Below are positions 48,491 to 57,905 of a stretch of 64,000 nucleotides of DNA, one piece after another. The position numbers were made by a program, and so were the translations under genes. The notes under the pieces were generated by a model. The model saw only the letters and a list, made by a program, of their open reading frames with translations, ran no database searches and had not been told where the DNA came from. Origin of the DNA: Paracholeplasma vituli (GTDB taxonomy: Bacteria > Bacillota_I > Bacilli_A > Acholeplasmatales > UBA5453); assembly GCF_025446935.1 (NCBI RefSeq), contig NZ_JAOEGN010000004.1, forward strand, positions 62,001 to 126,000. The letters run 5' to 3'. Position 1 is the stretch's first letter. The number at the start of each line of letters is the position of its first letter.

Positions 48491-51400
48491 ATGGCTTTTA
48501 CTGCGGCAGAGATGTTACAGTATCTCAATTATGGAGCTTTAGGTATTATCGGACTCGCAATGTTTTGGGGGTTCATCCAAGGGTTTTATAAATCAACGTT
48601 CTTTTTCATTTGGACTGTGGGTATATTGGTTGCTGGTTTTTTTCTAATTCCAATCGCAGCTTCATTAATGATGGATTTAGATATCAGCATGGCAGCTCAA
48701 TATGTAACGCTTGAAGGTGTTACATTTACAACCGTAAAGGAAACGATGGTTAATTATATTGTGTCCTTTCAACCTAACCTAGCCAATGTACTGGTCGAAG
48801 GTTCTGATGCGATGGCACTTGTATTAGGTGTAGCACAACTCGCAATCAGTTTAGTTTTATTCATCGTATTATTCATTTTGAATTTAACTATTTTCAAATT
48901 TGTGGGTTGGATTATTTGGTTAATCATCAAACCTAAACGTGGTAAAGATGGCAAAAAACGTAAAAAAACATTCGTGTCGAGATTACTCGGTGCGGGCGTT
49001 GGTGGCTTACGTGGGGCTTTCTCAGTCCTATTAATTGCTTTACCATTTGCAGCGTTGGTATCCTTAAGTAGTGGACTAGACCTCGTCGATTCACTCGATC
49101 AAGAACCCCCTTCATATCAACTAATGGTCATCAATGATGAACTGGTTTTAGTTGAAGTTCAACAACCTACTGCGACTAATAATGAATATTTAGACATGGC
49201 GCGTACGATCTTGGGTGAATATCGAAACACATACATGGGTCAAATTGCCGGATATGTAAAAATTGATGGTATTGAACTTGATACCTATGTGTTTGACTCC
49301 ATTTTAAGCATTCGTGTTAAATCAGAAGACTTAGACACACAAGTCAAACTTAGATCCGAAATTGAAAAGGCACTCACCATTGTAAATTTATTGGTTGAAG
49401 CCAATGATGGGTCCACGAATTTTGGAGATGACTTCATTTACAAACTAACCCCAGAAGTTGCGGGGGAAGTGTTTGATTTAGTCACAGAACTCGACATCCT
49501 TGAAGTGGTTATCCCGATTGGTTTAGAATACCTAATCAATTCTGGTGATTTCACTGAAATGTTAACAGGATATGAAGATTTACTTACATTAGAAGATTTA
49601 AAAGCGATTGACTATATGGCCGACTTGGGCATCTTAGGCGATGTTTTTGTCAACGCTTTAACACTTGTACAGGATCAAGCAGTACCACTCGACCAATTAA
49701 ACTATTTCCAATTTGATGGGGAAACAGTTACCGACATTTTTACCTCATTAGGTGAATTGGATATCCTCGAGTTTGGTTTGCCAATTGGATTAAACTATCT
49801 CATTCAATCCGAAGCGGTTCAACAAGTATATACCGATTTGGGAATTACCTCTGACGATGTGACCTATCCGAATACTGATGACCTCAAAGCGGACTTTGCG
49901 AATATCGCAAATGTCTATATCGCCATCCAAGATATGGGTTTTGATTCGATGGATGATTTTGATACCTTAACAGACCCTGAAGTCATGGCAGCCATTCCTG
50001 ACCAAGCGATTGCAGACTTGTTTGATGCCATCTTTGGGTTTACGGTCATCTCAAGTAATACCAATATTGCTTCTCAACTCATTTATAATTTAATTTCTGA
50101 GAGTTTACCAGCTGAGTTCCAAGGTTTACTTACGCAAGCTGATATTTCATCAAACTTTAACGCAACTGAACTTACAAACTTGATATTATTAGCTAAAGTA
50201 GTCGTAAGTTCTGGCGTCTTAACGATAATGGACGATGAAAATCCAGATTACGCGACTGCACTTTCGGATGAAAATATCGAAAGTATTGTCAATCGCGTCA
50301 GTTCATCTAACTTAATTACTTCGAAGATGAATGATGTCATTACTCAATTATTATCGATGCTTAACTTAGGGGTTACACTTGTAATTCCACCTTCGATCAA
50401 TTGGGCTGCAGAATCTGGACAAATTGAACTCACTGCGTTACTTAAAGGGGCACGTGAAATTCTCGCATCCAACATTATTTCTGGTGATTTATCCTTACTA
50501 ACTGAAGAAATGGCGGATAATCTTGCGGGTTATATCGCAGACTCCTTAGTCATTCGTTATAATTTAAATACTGTGTTTGAAAAGGTTCTTTCTAGCCAAG
50601 AAGGTTTAAGCGATTTCGAAATTGCGTTACCTGAAACCTATGAAGAATGGACCGAAACAGAAATCAATTCGTTGTTGAAAGCAGCCATTATTCTTCAAAG
50701 TGCAGGCAGTGACCCAGACGCTTTATTATCATTCACAGTAGAACAAGTGAAGACGATTGCGAAATCAAAAGTCTTAGCGAATACATTTAGAAATGTGTTC
50801 CAATCGATGATTGATACAGGTGGGGATCTAGAAGGTCAAATCTATATTCCTACAGGCTTGGTATGGTATTCTACAGAAACCATACAAGGCGAACTAGAAA
50901 GCCTATTGTTAGCCCTTAAAGTATTGATTCCGGGTGGATCTTTAACCGGTGCTGATTTCAGCTTTGACGCGATCATCAGTGCAGATTTAGATGTCTTGCT
51001 TGCATCCAAAGTCATTGAACATACAGCTGTTGAAACCCTCAAACCAATGATTGAAACTGGCGATCTCAAAGATTATATTGAACCGAAGTTACCTGGTGAT
51101 GTAGAGTATGTTTGGTATCAAAATACCGATGTAAACTACCCAGATGGTGACCTCAAACCGTTATTACAAGCCATTCAAGATTTGGACGCGAAAGGCATCT
51201 CATTGACGACATTTGATTACACTGCGTTCAATACTGCTTTAGCAACTGAACAGGATGTTACAGATGTAAACAACATCATGGTTTCCTCCCGTATCTTAGT
51301 CAATTCGTTGGATAAGATGTTCACATTCATTTTAAATAGTTCAGCAGGATTCGATGTTTCATTGGATAACAGCAGCAAACCAAATTATTGGGAAGGTACC

Positions 51401-53227
51401 GAAACAGTTGATGGTGAACTTATTAAATTATTAAGAGCTGTTAAAGTCATTGGTTCGGGTACAGTCGATGCAAACTCGATTACATCAACCTTATTATTTG
51501 ACTTGCTAGAAACCGATTCTGAAATTGTCAGAATGCAAATTTCTACAGCTATTTTAGGTACTACAATTGAAATTCCTGAAGCAGCTAAAGCTAGCCCAAC
51601 TGAAATTAAAGAAACCGAGCTTTATGCATTAGTAGAAGCATTGGATGCTCTAGGTGGTTCTGTAGACTCAGTCAATTCACTTGATACAACAGACTTCAAC
51701 GCTACGAAACTAGAAGCACTCCTCGATGCAGGTTCAATTATCGTTAACCGTCAAATTTCGAAAGCCATCTTAGGTTCATCAATTGCAGTTCCAGCGACAG
51801 CAAAAGATGGTGAAGATGACATTAAAGAAACTGAGTTACGTGCATTGGTTGCAGCACTTACTGTTTTAGGCGGGTCTGTAGATGCAGTTAGCAGTTTATC
51901 AACTGGTGATATTACCGCTACTAAACTTGGCCAATTGCTTGATGCTGGATCGCTCATTGTTAACAGACAAATCTCAACAGCATTGATTGGTTCAACCTTA
52001 GACATTCCAAGTGCGGCACTAGAAACACCAACCGATATTAAGGAAACTGAATTACGTAACCTCATCGATGCATTAACCGTTCTAGGTAGTTCAGTTGATT
52101 CCGTCAGTTCGATGTCAACAGCAGATTTCACAGCAGCTAAACTCGAAGACTTACTCGATGCTGAATCGCTCATTGTTAACCGTCAAATTTCGACAACACT
52201 CATTGGTTCATCCTTAGATATTCCAGATGGTGCATTAGAAACAACAACGGATATTTATGAAACAGAACTTCGTAAATTAGTCATTGCTCTAAACGTTTTA
52301 GGTGGATCTGTAGATGCCATCAGCAGTTTATCTGCTAATAGCATAACTGCTACTACATTGGATCAATTATTAGATACCGGTTCACTCATCGTCAACCGAC
52401 AAATCTCGAAGGCTATCCTAGCTTCTACAATTGAAGTACCAGCAGCAGCTAAGGAAACACCAGAAGATATTTATGTAACAGAACTTGAAAAACTTGTCCT
52501 TGCTATGAACGAACTTGGCATGACAGGTTCAGTAACCGAAGTAACGTCTATCGATTCTGGTGATTTAACAAGTGCTAAGCTCAGTGCGTTAATCACAATC
52601 GATTCAATCATCGTAAATAGACAAATTTCAACTGTTATTATTGGTACAGGTTTATCAATTCCAACAGATGCCTATGTTGATGTTACTCATGAAGATATCA
52701 CGAAGGGAGAACTTGAAGCGTTATCGGATGCACTCAACTATATCCCTGGCGGTATCGATGGTATCACAAACTTAACCGCATCAACCATCACCGGTTCGAT
52801 GATTACAAACTTACTAGATGCCGGTTCAGTAATTGTTAACCGTCAAATCTCGTCCGCAATCATCGGGGCTGGATTAACCAATGGTAATACCGATGCGATT
52901 GAACAAGCTGTTGGTCCAAGAAATGGCGAAGTCAAAGTGGTTGAAATGGAAGGTTTAGCTGCAGCATTAACTGCAATGGGACCAACCAAGACAGTTGCTG
53001 ATTTAACCTCATTAGATTCATCGACAGTATCGACATTAGATGATGCAACTATCGACATTATGTTCGATCCAGATTACACCATCATTTACTACAAACTTGA
53101 AGCTGAAATGCGTAACAATCCAATTTACGTTATGTCTCTTGCAGCAACCGATTACGAAGGCGATAATCCTGCCAACCGTATTAAGAGAACTAAACTTGCA
53201 GAAGACTTCAAGTTAGGTGCTATCTAA
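48491..53227 (+). CDS. 1,578-aa membrane protein: CvpA-like domain plus tandem ~70-residue repeats
   Basis: GGGGTGAT precedes the ATG. The first ~200 residues hold four membrane helices (about 15-35, 38-60, 110-140, 165-190) with a GFIQGFYKS motif and, after a basic loop (KPKRGKDGKKRKK), GGLRGAFSVLLIALPFA; this order resembles the CvpA (colicin V production) family. A ~1,380-residue acidic, mostly helical region follows. In its last ~550 residues seven units of about 63-75 residues repeat a pattern of ETELRALVxAL, LGGSVDxVSSL, TxxxLxxLLDAGS(L/I)IVNRQIS. The ~800 residues before this show weaker, similar helix-loop units. Both the fusion and the repeat family are unknown to me. With four helices the large region should be on the side opposite the basic loop's face only if helix count is right, so topology is open. 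A terminator follows. Confidence 0.75.
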   Translation: MAFTAAEMLQYLNYGALGIIGLAMFWGFIQGFYKSTFFFIWTVGILVAGFFLIPIAASLMMDLDISMAAQYVTLEGVTFTTVKETMVNYIVSFQPNLANVLVEGSDAMALVLGVAQLAISLVLFIVLFILNLTIFKFVGWIIWLIIKPKRGKDGKKRKKTFVSRLLGAGVGGLRGAFSVLLIALPFAALVSLSSGLDLVDSLDQEPPSYQLMVINDELVLVEVQQPTATNNEYLDMARTILGEYRNTYMGQIAGYVKIDGIELDTYVFDSILSIRVKSEDLDTQVKLRSEIEKALTIVNLLVEANDGSTNFGDDFIYKLTPEVAGEVFDLVTELDILEVVIPIGLEYLINSGDFTEMLTGYEDLLTLEDLKAIDYMADLGILGDVFVNALTLVQDQAVPLDQLNYFQFDGETVTDIFTSLGELDILEFGLPIGLNYLIQSEAVQQVYTDLGITSDDVTYPNTDDLKADFANIANVYIAIQDMGFDSMDDFDTLTDPEVMAAIPDQAIADLFDAIFGFTVISSNTNIASQLIYNLISESLPAEFQGLLTQADISSNFNATELTNLILLAKVVVSSGVLTIMDDENPDYATALSDENIESIVNRVSSSNLITSKMNDVITQLLSMLNLGVTLVIPPSINWAAESGQIELTALLKGAREILASNIISGDLSLLTEEMADNLAGYIADSLVIRYNLNTVFEKVLSSQEGLSDFEIALPETYEEWTETEINSLLKAAIILQSAGSDPDALLSFTVEQVKTIAKSKVLANTFRNVFQSMIDTGGDLEGQIYIPTGLVWYSTETIQGELESLLLALKVLIPGGSLTGADFSFDAIISADLDVLLASKVIEHTAVETLKPMIETGDLKDYIEPKLPGDVEYVWYQNTDVNYPDGDLKPLLQAIQDLDAKGISLTTFDYTAFNTALATEQDVTDVNNIMVSSRILVNSLDKMFTFILNSSAGFDVSLDNSSKPNYWEGTETVDGELIKLLRAVKVIGSGTVDANSITSTLLFDLLETDSEIVRMQISTAILGTTIEIPEAAKASPTEIKETELYALVEALDALGGSVDSVNSLDTTDFNATKLEALLDAGSIIVNRQISKAILGSSIAVPATAKDGEDDIKETELRALVAALTVLGGSVDAVSSLSTGDITATKLGQLLDAGSLIVNRQISTALIGSTLDIPSAALETPTDIKETELRNLIDALTVLGSSVDSVSSMSTADFTAAKLEDLLDAESLIVNRQISTTLIGSSLDIPDGALETTTDIYETELRKLVIALNVLGGSVDAISSLSANSITATTLDQLLDTGSLIVNRQISKAILASTIEVPAAAKETPEDIYVTELEKLVLAMNELGMTGSVTEVTSIDSGDLTSAKLSALITIDSIIVNRQISTVIIGTGLSIPTDAYVDVTHEDITKGELEALSDALNYIPGGIDGITNLTASTITGSMITNLLDAGSVIVNRQISSAIIGAGLTNGNTDAIEQAVGPRNGEVKVVEMEGLAAALTAMGPTKTVADLTSLDSSTVSTLDDATIDIMFDPDYTIIYYKLEAEMRNNPIYVMSLAATDYEGDNPANRIKRTKLAEDFKLGAI
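51510..53000 (+). repeat. Tandem VNRQIS-containing protein repeats
   Basis: Seven units with a near-invariant (L/I)IVNRQIS(T/K) core and an (A/S)(I/L)xIP segment after it. DNA identity between neighbouring units is partial, for example a recurring GTTAACCGTCAAATTTCG-like stretch, so the array arose by duplication but not recently. Confidence 0.75.
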
Positions 53228-53244
53228 TTATTCAATCGTTTCAG

Positions 53245-53276
53245 ATTCCCTCATCCCTTGGGTGGGGGAATTTTTT
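53245..53276 (+). terminator. Terminator after the CvpA-like repeat protein gene
   Basis: ATTCCCTCA pairs with TGGGGGAAT (one T-G pair), then a run of Ts. Confidence 0.8.
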
Positions 53277-53297
53277 CTAGTCCAATAGCCCATTTTG

Positions 53298-53306
53298 TGT
53301 TATGAT
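53298..53306 (+). promoter_or_regulatory. Extended -10 for the MutT-like gene
   Basis: TGTTATGAT (TGn plus TATGAT), 39 bases before the ATG at 53346 and directly after a terminator. Confidence 0.45.
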
Positions 53307-53345
53307 GTATATAGCGTAAACTTTCAAGCTTGTTTGAGGTATTTT

Positions 53346-53819
53346 ATGATCTATACACTTGCATTTATTCGTCATCAAAATGAGTTTTTGATGCTCAATC
53401 GTCTAAAACAACCGTGGAAAGGTTGTTGGAATGGTGTTGGCGGCAAATTGGAACCCAATGAAACACTCATCGATTCAATTCAACGTGAAATCCTAGAAGA
53501 AACGGGAATGAACGTATGTAAGTATGATATCCAATATAAAGGGAAATTGACATGGGAACCGAACGATGGGTCGTATTTACATCTCTACTTAGTCAATGTT
53601 GAGAACAAGATTCAAACACCGATTCAAACCGAAGAAGGCATCCTAGATTGGCGTCCTTATCGTTGGATTATCGATTTTGATAATCTCGGTGTTGCTCACA
53701 ATATCCCTTATTTCTTACCTAAAATGTTAGAACCTAATCGACATCACTATCATTGCATCTTTGATGGTAATCGTCTTATCGATGTCTTAATTACACCTTT
53801 GGAGGATACCCATGCCTGA
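53346..53819 (+). CDS. NUDIX hydrolase, MutT / 8-oxo-dGTP diphosphatase-like
   Basis: 157 residues from the ATG at 53346, which has TTGAGG seven bases upstream; the frame runs back to a TTG at 53295 across the promoter. The NUDIX box is complete: GGKLEPNE, seven residues, REILEETGM. A WNGVGGKLE lead-in and a WRPYRWI segment near residue 107 match the firmicute MutT/8-oxo-dGTPase subgroup, which removes oxidised dGTP from the nucleotide pool. The last codons overlap the next gene by eight bases, and the next gene's ribosome site GGAGGA lies inside this one, so the two are coupled. Confidence 0.88.
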   Translation: MIYTLAFIRHQNEFLMLNRLKQPWKGCWNGVGGKLEPNETLIDSIQREILEETGMNVCKYDIQYKGKLTWEPNDGSYLHLYLVNVENKIQTPIQTEEGILDWRPYRWIIDFDNLGVAHNIPYFLPKMLEPNRHHYHCIFDGNRLIDVLITPLEDTHA

Positions 53820-54267
53820 ACTATGGATTGGACTAATTGTCATTGTTTTAATACTGGTCGCGATATTGGTCGTTTTAGAATTCAATCGTAAACGCTTCAT
53901 TCTATCCATTGAAGAAAAATTAAAGAAGTATGGTACGCTTGAAAAAGCCAATAACGTTAATCATGGTTATGTTCTAAAGACCAATACAACTACTTATCAC
54001 ATTAAACTCATTTATGCACCAGGTGCAAGTGAGGTTTCATTCAACTCAAAACGCCATTGGCAAGTCTTTTCTGGATCTAAAAAATTAATGTTACCGACCC
54101 ATGGATTTCAAGATAAAGAAGGTAATAAGATCCTCTTAATCTACCCTCAGCCGGGTAAAATTGTCAAATACATCAATGAAAATGAAGTGGTCTTCGTCAA
54201 CTTAAAGATGGATGTATTTGGGATGAATGTTGTCCATATTAATCAATTAGATGCTTATTTTGAGTAA
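53812..54267 (+). CDS. Small single-pass membrane protein, function unknown
   Basis: 151 residues with a strong GGAGGAT ribosome site. One N-terminal membrane helix (about residues 4-23), a short coiled stretch (SIEEKLKKYG), then a ~110-residue domain predicted beta-rich with basic patches: YVLKTNTTTYHIKLIYA, a RHWQVFSG turn, then LLIYPQPGKIVKYINENEV. The layout resembles nuclease-fold or inner-membrane accessory domains, but I cannot name a family. Coupled to the mutT gene upstream and ended by a terminator at its stop codon. Confidence 0.7.
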   Translation: MPELWIGLIVIVLILVAILVVLEFNRKRFILSIEEKLKKYGTLEKANNVNHGYVLKTNTTTYHIKLIYAPGASEVSFNSKRHWQVFSGSKKLMLPTHGFQDKEGNKILLIYPQPGKIVKYINENEVVFVNLKMDVFGMNVVHINQLDAYFE

Positions 54268-54290
54268 AGGGACTCTAAAATGTCCCTTTT
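54266..54290 (+). terminator. Terminator after the small membrane protein gene
   Basis: AAAGGGAC pairs with GTCCCTTT around TCTAAAAT; Ts end the 3' arm. Confidence 0.8.
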
Positions 54291-54338
54291 ATGTTGTAAA
54301 AATGTCTTTCAATTTATAAGAAAGAGTTTATTCGCTTG

Positions 54339-54347
54339 TGTTATAAT
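54339..54347 (+). promoter_or_regulatory. Extended -10 of the thioesterase-ABC-F-MATE operon
   Basis: TGTTATAAT: TGn plus perfect TATAAT, 22 bases before the ATG at 54369; the -35 is poor, as is common with extended -10 promoters. Confidence 0.6.
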
Positions 54348-54368
54348 CTTAAAGGAATAGGTGATTAT

Positions 54369-54896
54369 ATGAAATATAAAGTAACCCGTAAGCAATTTAA
54401 TTCGGATGAGTGTTTCGTCTGTGGCATCCACAATCATGCTGGCTTGAAAACAGCCTTTTATGAACTCGAAAACGGCGTCGTAGTCACCATTACCAAAGGC
54501 GATAATTTCCATCAAAGTTATCCTAATCGGATGCATGGTGGAATTATCAGCGCTCTTTTAGATGAAACGATTGGTAGAGCCATTAATATATCAGAACCCG
54601 AAACTTGGGGTGTAACCATCAAACTAGAAGTATCTTACCGTAAACCTGTCCCTCTCGATGAAGAGATCGTCGTATGTGGCTGGATTACGAAATCCAAGGG
54701 AATGACTTTCAAAGGCGAAGGAGTCATTCTCGCGAAAGACCGAAAAACCATTTTAGCGACCTGTGAAGGCACTTATTTTAAACAAAATATCCATGACATT
54801 ATTGGTGAACACCGCCTTTCTGGCTGGCAGTTTATTCCTGATACGCATGCAGTAACGGAGATTGACATCGATTATGAGTTTGCTCGAAGTGAATGA
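54369..54896 (+). CDS. PaaI-like hotdog-fold thioesterase
   Basis: 175 residues from the ATG at 54369, with ATAGGTGAT upstream. The PaaI-type signature (Y)xNxMHGGIISALLDETIGRA is present, with the catalytic-face HGG and the Asp/Glu of LLDE, followed by VTIKLEVSYRKPVPL, the substrate-tunnel strand usual in acyl-CoA thioesterases. The N-terminus carries CFVCGIHNHAGL, a lead-in common in a firmicute and actinobacterial PaaI subgroup. It probably hydrolyses an acyl-CoA or acyl-ACP thioester in the cytosol. The ABC-F gene begins inside its last 23 bases, so the two are coupled, although no shared function is known. Confidence 0.85.
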   Translation: MKYKVTRKQFNSDECFVCGIHNHAGLKTAFYELENGVVVTITKGDNFHQSYPNRMHGGIISALLDETIGRAINISEPETWGVTIKLEVSYRKPVPLDEEIVVCGWITKSKGMTFKGEGVILAKDRKTILATCEGTYFKQNIHDIIGEHRLSGWQFIPDTHAVTEIDIDYEFARSE

Positions 54897-56412
54897 CTTA
54901 TCTTTTAGATACGATAATAATGATTTACTGGTGGAAGCCTCGCTTCGCCTTTTTATCAATGACCATGCAGTTTTGGTCGGTCCAAATGGTGCTGGTAAAA
55001 CCACTTTACTCAATTTATTAAACAAATCCTTATCCCCGGACAAAGGCACCATCACCTGGTTGGAACATACTAAAGTCGGGTATTTGGATCAATATGCGAA
55101 AATCGATCCGAACCTCATTGTCAGTGATTATTTATTAACTGTATTTAGACCCCTTTTTGATAAAGAGAAGGAAATGGAAGCTCTCTATCAAAAAGTCGGA
55201 ACTCTAGATGGTGTTGAAATGGAACGTGCGCTCAATATCGCTGCCTCCATTGGTGACTACTTAATTGAGAAGGATTTCTACGCAATGAAATCGAAGCTGG
55301 GGAACATCATCCACGGTTTGGGGTTGGAAATGTCTGTACTTGATATGCCGATTAAGCAATTATCCGGTGGGATGCGTGCGAAAATCATCTTAGGAAAACT
55401 ATTATTAGATGAATCCGACATTCTTTTATTGGATGAACCTACAAACTTTCTAGATATTAGACACATCGAATGGCTGATTAAATTTCTTCAAGGGTATGAA
55501 AAAGCATACCTTGTGGTTTCTCACGATGAAGCCTTTTTAAAAGCGATTGCAAATACGGTTATCGCACTTGAAAATAAGGGGTTAACACGCTATAAAGGGA
55601 ACTTTGATTACTATTTAGCTGAACGCGCACTGCGATTTGAGCAGGTATCTAAACAATACGATGCCCAACAAAAGTTCATCAAGAAACAAGAAGAATTCAT
55701 CCAAAAGAATATCGTTAGAGCCTCAACCACTAAACAAGCACAAAGCGTCCGAACGAAACTAGAAAAACTAGATCGTATCGATAAACCTACTAAGCAAAAA
55801 GAACTTAAGTTTCACTTTCCGTTTTCTAAGGATACAGGACGAGATGTGCTAATTCTTAAAGACTTAGAAGTTGGATATACCAAGAGTCTATTAAAACCAA
55901 TCAATATGACCATAATGAAAAACACAAAAGTCATTATTACGGGTAAAAATGGTATTGGGAAATCAACTTTAATCAAAACCATTATGGGGATTAATAACCC
56001 AATTGCAGGGTCATTTAAGTGGATTGATACTGCTCAAATATCTTATTTTGAACAAGAATTTACCTACGATGAATCTTTGACTGCGGTAAATCTATGTTTT
56101 GATATCCTCCAAAATATGGATAAACTCCAAGTTTACACACTCCTTGCCCGTTATGGGGTATCTCGTGATATGGCAGACCGTCCGCTAAAGAGTTTGTCAG
56201 GGGGACAAAAAACGAAAGTACGACTCGCTTTAATGAGTCAAAAGAAATCCAACATCATCGTCTTAGATGAACCGACGAATCACTTGGATCACAATGCAAA
56301 AGAAGCACTTAAACAAGCCATTATGGCGTTTCCTGGCGTAGCAATCGTGGTATCTCATGATAAGTCTTTCCACGATTCTTTTGAAGCTACACAGCTTGAG
56401 TTGAAAGGATAA
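54874..56412 (+). CDS. ABC-F family ATP-binding protein
   Basis: 512 residues from the ATG at 54874 (GGAG lies 13 bases before it; a TTG at 54862 is too close to that site). Two ATP-binding domains without membrane segments: first with GPNGAGKTT, LSGGMRAK and LLLDEPTNFLD, second with GKNGIGKST, LSGGQKTK and IVLDEPTNHLD, each followed by an SHD switch His. Between them is the charged inter-domain linker (about residues 240-310) with KQEEFIQKN and RTKLEKLDR. This is the ABC-F plan, proteins that bind the ribosome E site and relieve stalls or give resistance to ribosome-targeting drugs. The arm lengths are ordinary; I cannot say which subfamily. Confidence 0.92.
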   Translation: MSLLEVNDLSFRYDNNDLLVEASLRLFINDHAVLVGPNGAGKTTLLNLLNKSLSPDKGTITWLEHTKVGYLDQYAKIDPNLIVSDYLLTVFRPLFDKEKEMEALYQKVGTLDGVEMERALNIAASIGDYLIEKDFYAMKSKLGNIIHGLGLEMSVLDMPIKQLSGGMRAKIILGKLLLDESDILLLDEPTNFLDIRHIEWLIKFLQGYEKAYLVVSHDEAFLKAIANTVIALENKGLTRYKGNFDYYLAERALRFEQVSKQYDAQQKFIKKQEEFIQKNIVRASTTKQAQSVRTKLEKLDRIDKPTKQKELKFHFPFSKDTGRDVLILKDLEVGYTKSLLKPINMTIMKNTKVIITGKNGIGKSTLIKTIMGINNPIAGSFKWIDTAQISYFEQEFTYDESLTAVNLCFDILQNMDKLQVYTLLARYGVSRDMADRPLKSLSGGQKTKVRLALMSQKKSNIIVLDEPTNHLDHNAKEALKQAIMAFPGVAIVVSHDKSFHDSFEATQLELKG

Positions 56413-56415
56413 ACT

Positions 56416-57807
56416 ATGAAAAAATTTATTGGGTCTAAAGCCTTTTATCGTGAGGTTCTAGCCATTGTATTACCGATTATGCTACAACAAGGGATTACGA
56501 CTTTTGTCGGTCTATTGGATAACATCATGGTTGGAAATTTAAATGAAAATGCAATCGGTGGGGTCGCTGCTGCGAACCAAATCATGTTCATTGTTACCAT
56601 ATGTTTCATCGGGGGACTTGCGGGTCCTGGGATATTCATCGCACAGTATTTTGGTGCTAAAGATGAGAATGCACTGAAACAAGCATTCCGAGCTAAAGTC
56701 ATTTTGGCAGCATTGGTAACCATTATTTCGATGGGAATCTTATTTATATTTAAAGAACCGATGATTCAAGCATTCGCTAAGAATGATCCGGGCTCTGAAG
56801 GCGTTTATAACCAAGCCGTTATCACGTATGGTGTTCAATACTTGACCATTATGGCCTTTTCGCTACCAGTCCTCGCAGTGATTCAATTGTATGCTTCGAC
56901 ATTCCGTGAAATCAGAGAAACGAAAGTACCTATGATAGCCGGTATTATAGCTGTCCTAGTTAATTTAGTATTTAACTATCTATTAATTTTTGGTAATCTC
57001 GGATTTCCAAAACTTGAAGTAGAAGGTGCGGCCATCGCAACCGTAATATCACGTGTAGTCGAAACTAGTATTCTATTGTTTGTTGCTTATAAAAATAAGA
57101 TGGTGTTTGCTCAAGGTATATTCTCTCATTTCCACATTGAACGTAAACGTTTTATCCTGATGGTGAAGAAAACCTTACCGCTCTTAGCCAATGAACTTTT
57201 ATGGTCTTCATCTGTACTAGTGATTATGTTAGCTTACGCACAAAGAGGTACCTCTGTGTACGCAGCTTTCGCAATTTCAAGTGCGGTCTCAAATTTGTTC
57301 TTCATCGTGTTTGGGGCTCTAGCAACCGGTATTTCTGTCATGGTTGGTAACGAGTTAGGGGCTAATCAGATTGAATTAGCTAAAGAAAATGCAAGAAAAT
57401 TACTGGCTCTAACCATTATGGTTTGTATTGTGTTTGGAGTACTTTTAGCCATTATAGCGCCATTTGCACCTTATTTATATAATGTCAGTGATCAAGTTAG
57501 AACCATGGCAACACAATTCATGTGGGTCGTAGCTTCGTTGATGTGGATCTTCGCATTTAATGCTGGAATATTCTTTGTTTTAAGAGCGGGTGGTATGGTT
57601 GTTCTCACCTTCTTATTTGACTCTACATTCGCATGGTTAGTAGCTGTGCCACTGGCTGTTATATTAAGTATTTACACATCCTTACCGATTTTGTTGGTAT
57701 ACATTATTGTCGAAGGGGTCAGTTTAATTAAAGGCTTAATAGGTGTTCAATATGTCAAAGCGGGAAAATGGGCTAGAAATTTAGCACATCATGAAAACGC
57801 TAACTAA
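56416..57807 (+). CDS. MATE family efflux transporter
   Basis: 463 residues, four bases after the ABC-F stop, with AAAGGA as ribosome site. Twelve membrane segments with the two-fold MATE arrangement; the N-terminal half has LPIMLQQGITTFVGLLDNIMVG, split as LPIMLQQGITTFVG and LLDNIMVG, and the FNYLLIFG motif in helix five to six. MATE proteins export cationic drugs or other metabolites in exchange for Na+ or H+. Coupling to an ABC-F gene hints at a shared role in handling ribosome-active compounds, but that is inference. No strong terminator follows; a weak AT-only hairpin is at 57816-57840. Confidence 0.9.
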   Translation: MKKFIGSKAFYREVLAIVLPIMLQQGITTFVGLLDNIMVGNLNENAIGGVAAANQIMFIVTICFIGGLAGPGIFIAQYFGAKDENALKQAFRAKVILAALVTIISMGILFIFKEPMIQAFAKNDPGSEGVYNQAVITYGVQYLTIMAFSLPVLAVIQLYASTFREIRETKVPMIAGIIAVLVNLVFNYLLIFGNLGFPKLEVEGAAIATVISRVVETSILLFVAYKNKMVFAQGIFSHFHIERKRFILMVKKTLPLLANELLWSSSVLVIMLAYAQRGTSVYAAFAISSAVSNLFFIVFGALATGISVMVGNELGANQIELAKENARKLLALTIMVCIVFGVLLAIIAPFAPYLYNVSDQVRTMATQFMWVVASLMWIFAFNAGIFFVLRAGGMVVLTFLFDSTFAWLVAVPLAVILSIYTSLPILLVYIIVEGVSLIKGLIGVQYVKAGKWARNLAHHENAN

Positions 57808-57815
57808 AAATGTTT

Positions 57816-57840
57816 TATTTAATGCTTAAATAGCCTTTTT
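57816..57840 (+). terminator. Weak terminator after the MATE gene
   Basis: TATTTAA pairs with TTAAATA around TGC, followed by AGCC and five Ts. The all-AT stem makes it weak. Confidence 0.3.
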
Positions 57841-57845
57841 CCACC

Positions 57846-57874
57846 TTGAAAAAATTACATAAGAGTGTTAAGAT
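57846..57874 (+). promoter_or_regulatory. Promoter of the BMP lipoprotein gene
   Basis: TTGAAA (57846-57851), 17-base spacer, TAAGAT (57869-57874), 31 bases before the ATG; TATAGGAGGAAG is a strong ribosome site. Confidence 0.6.
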
Positions 57875-57905
57875 GATAATGGATTAAACACTATAGGAGG
57901 AAGAA

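Noticed and set aside
57808-57905. A purine riboswitch before the BMP lipoprotein gene.
   Set aside because: The gap is about 100 bases and holds only a weak hairpin and a promoter; no three-way-junction or conserved purine-aptamer loops are seen.
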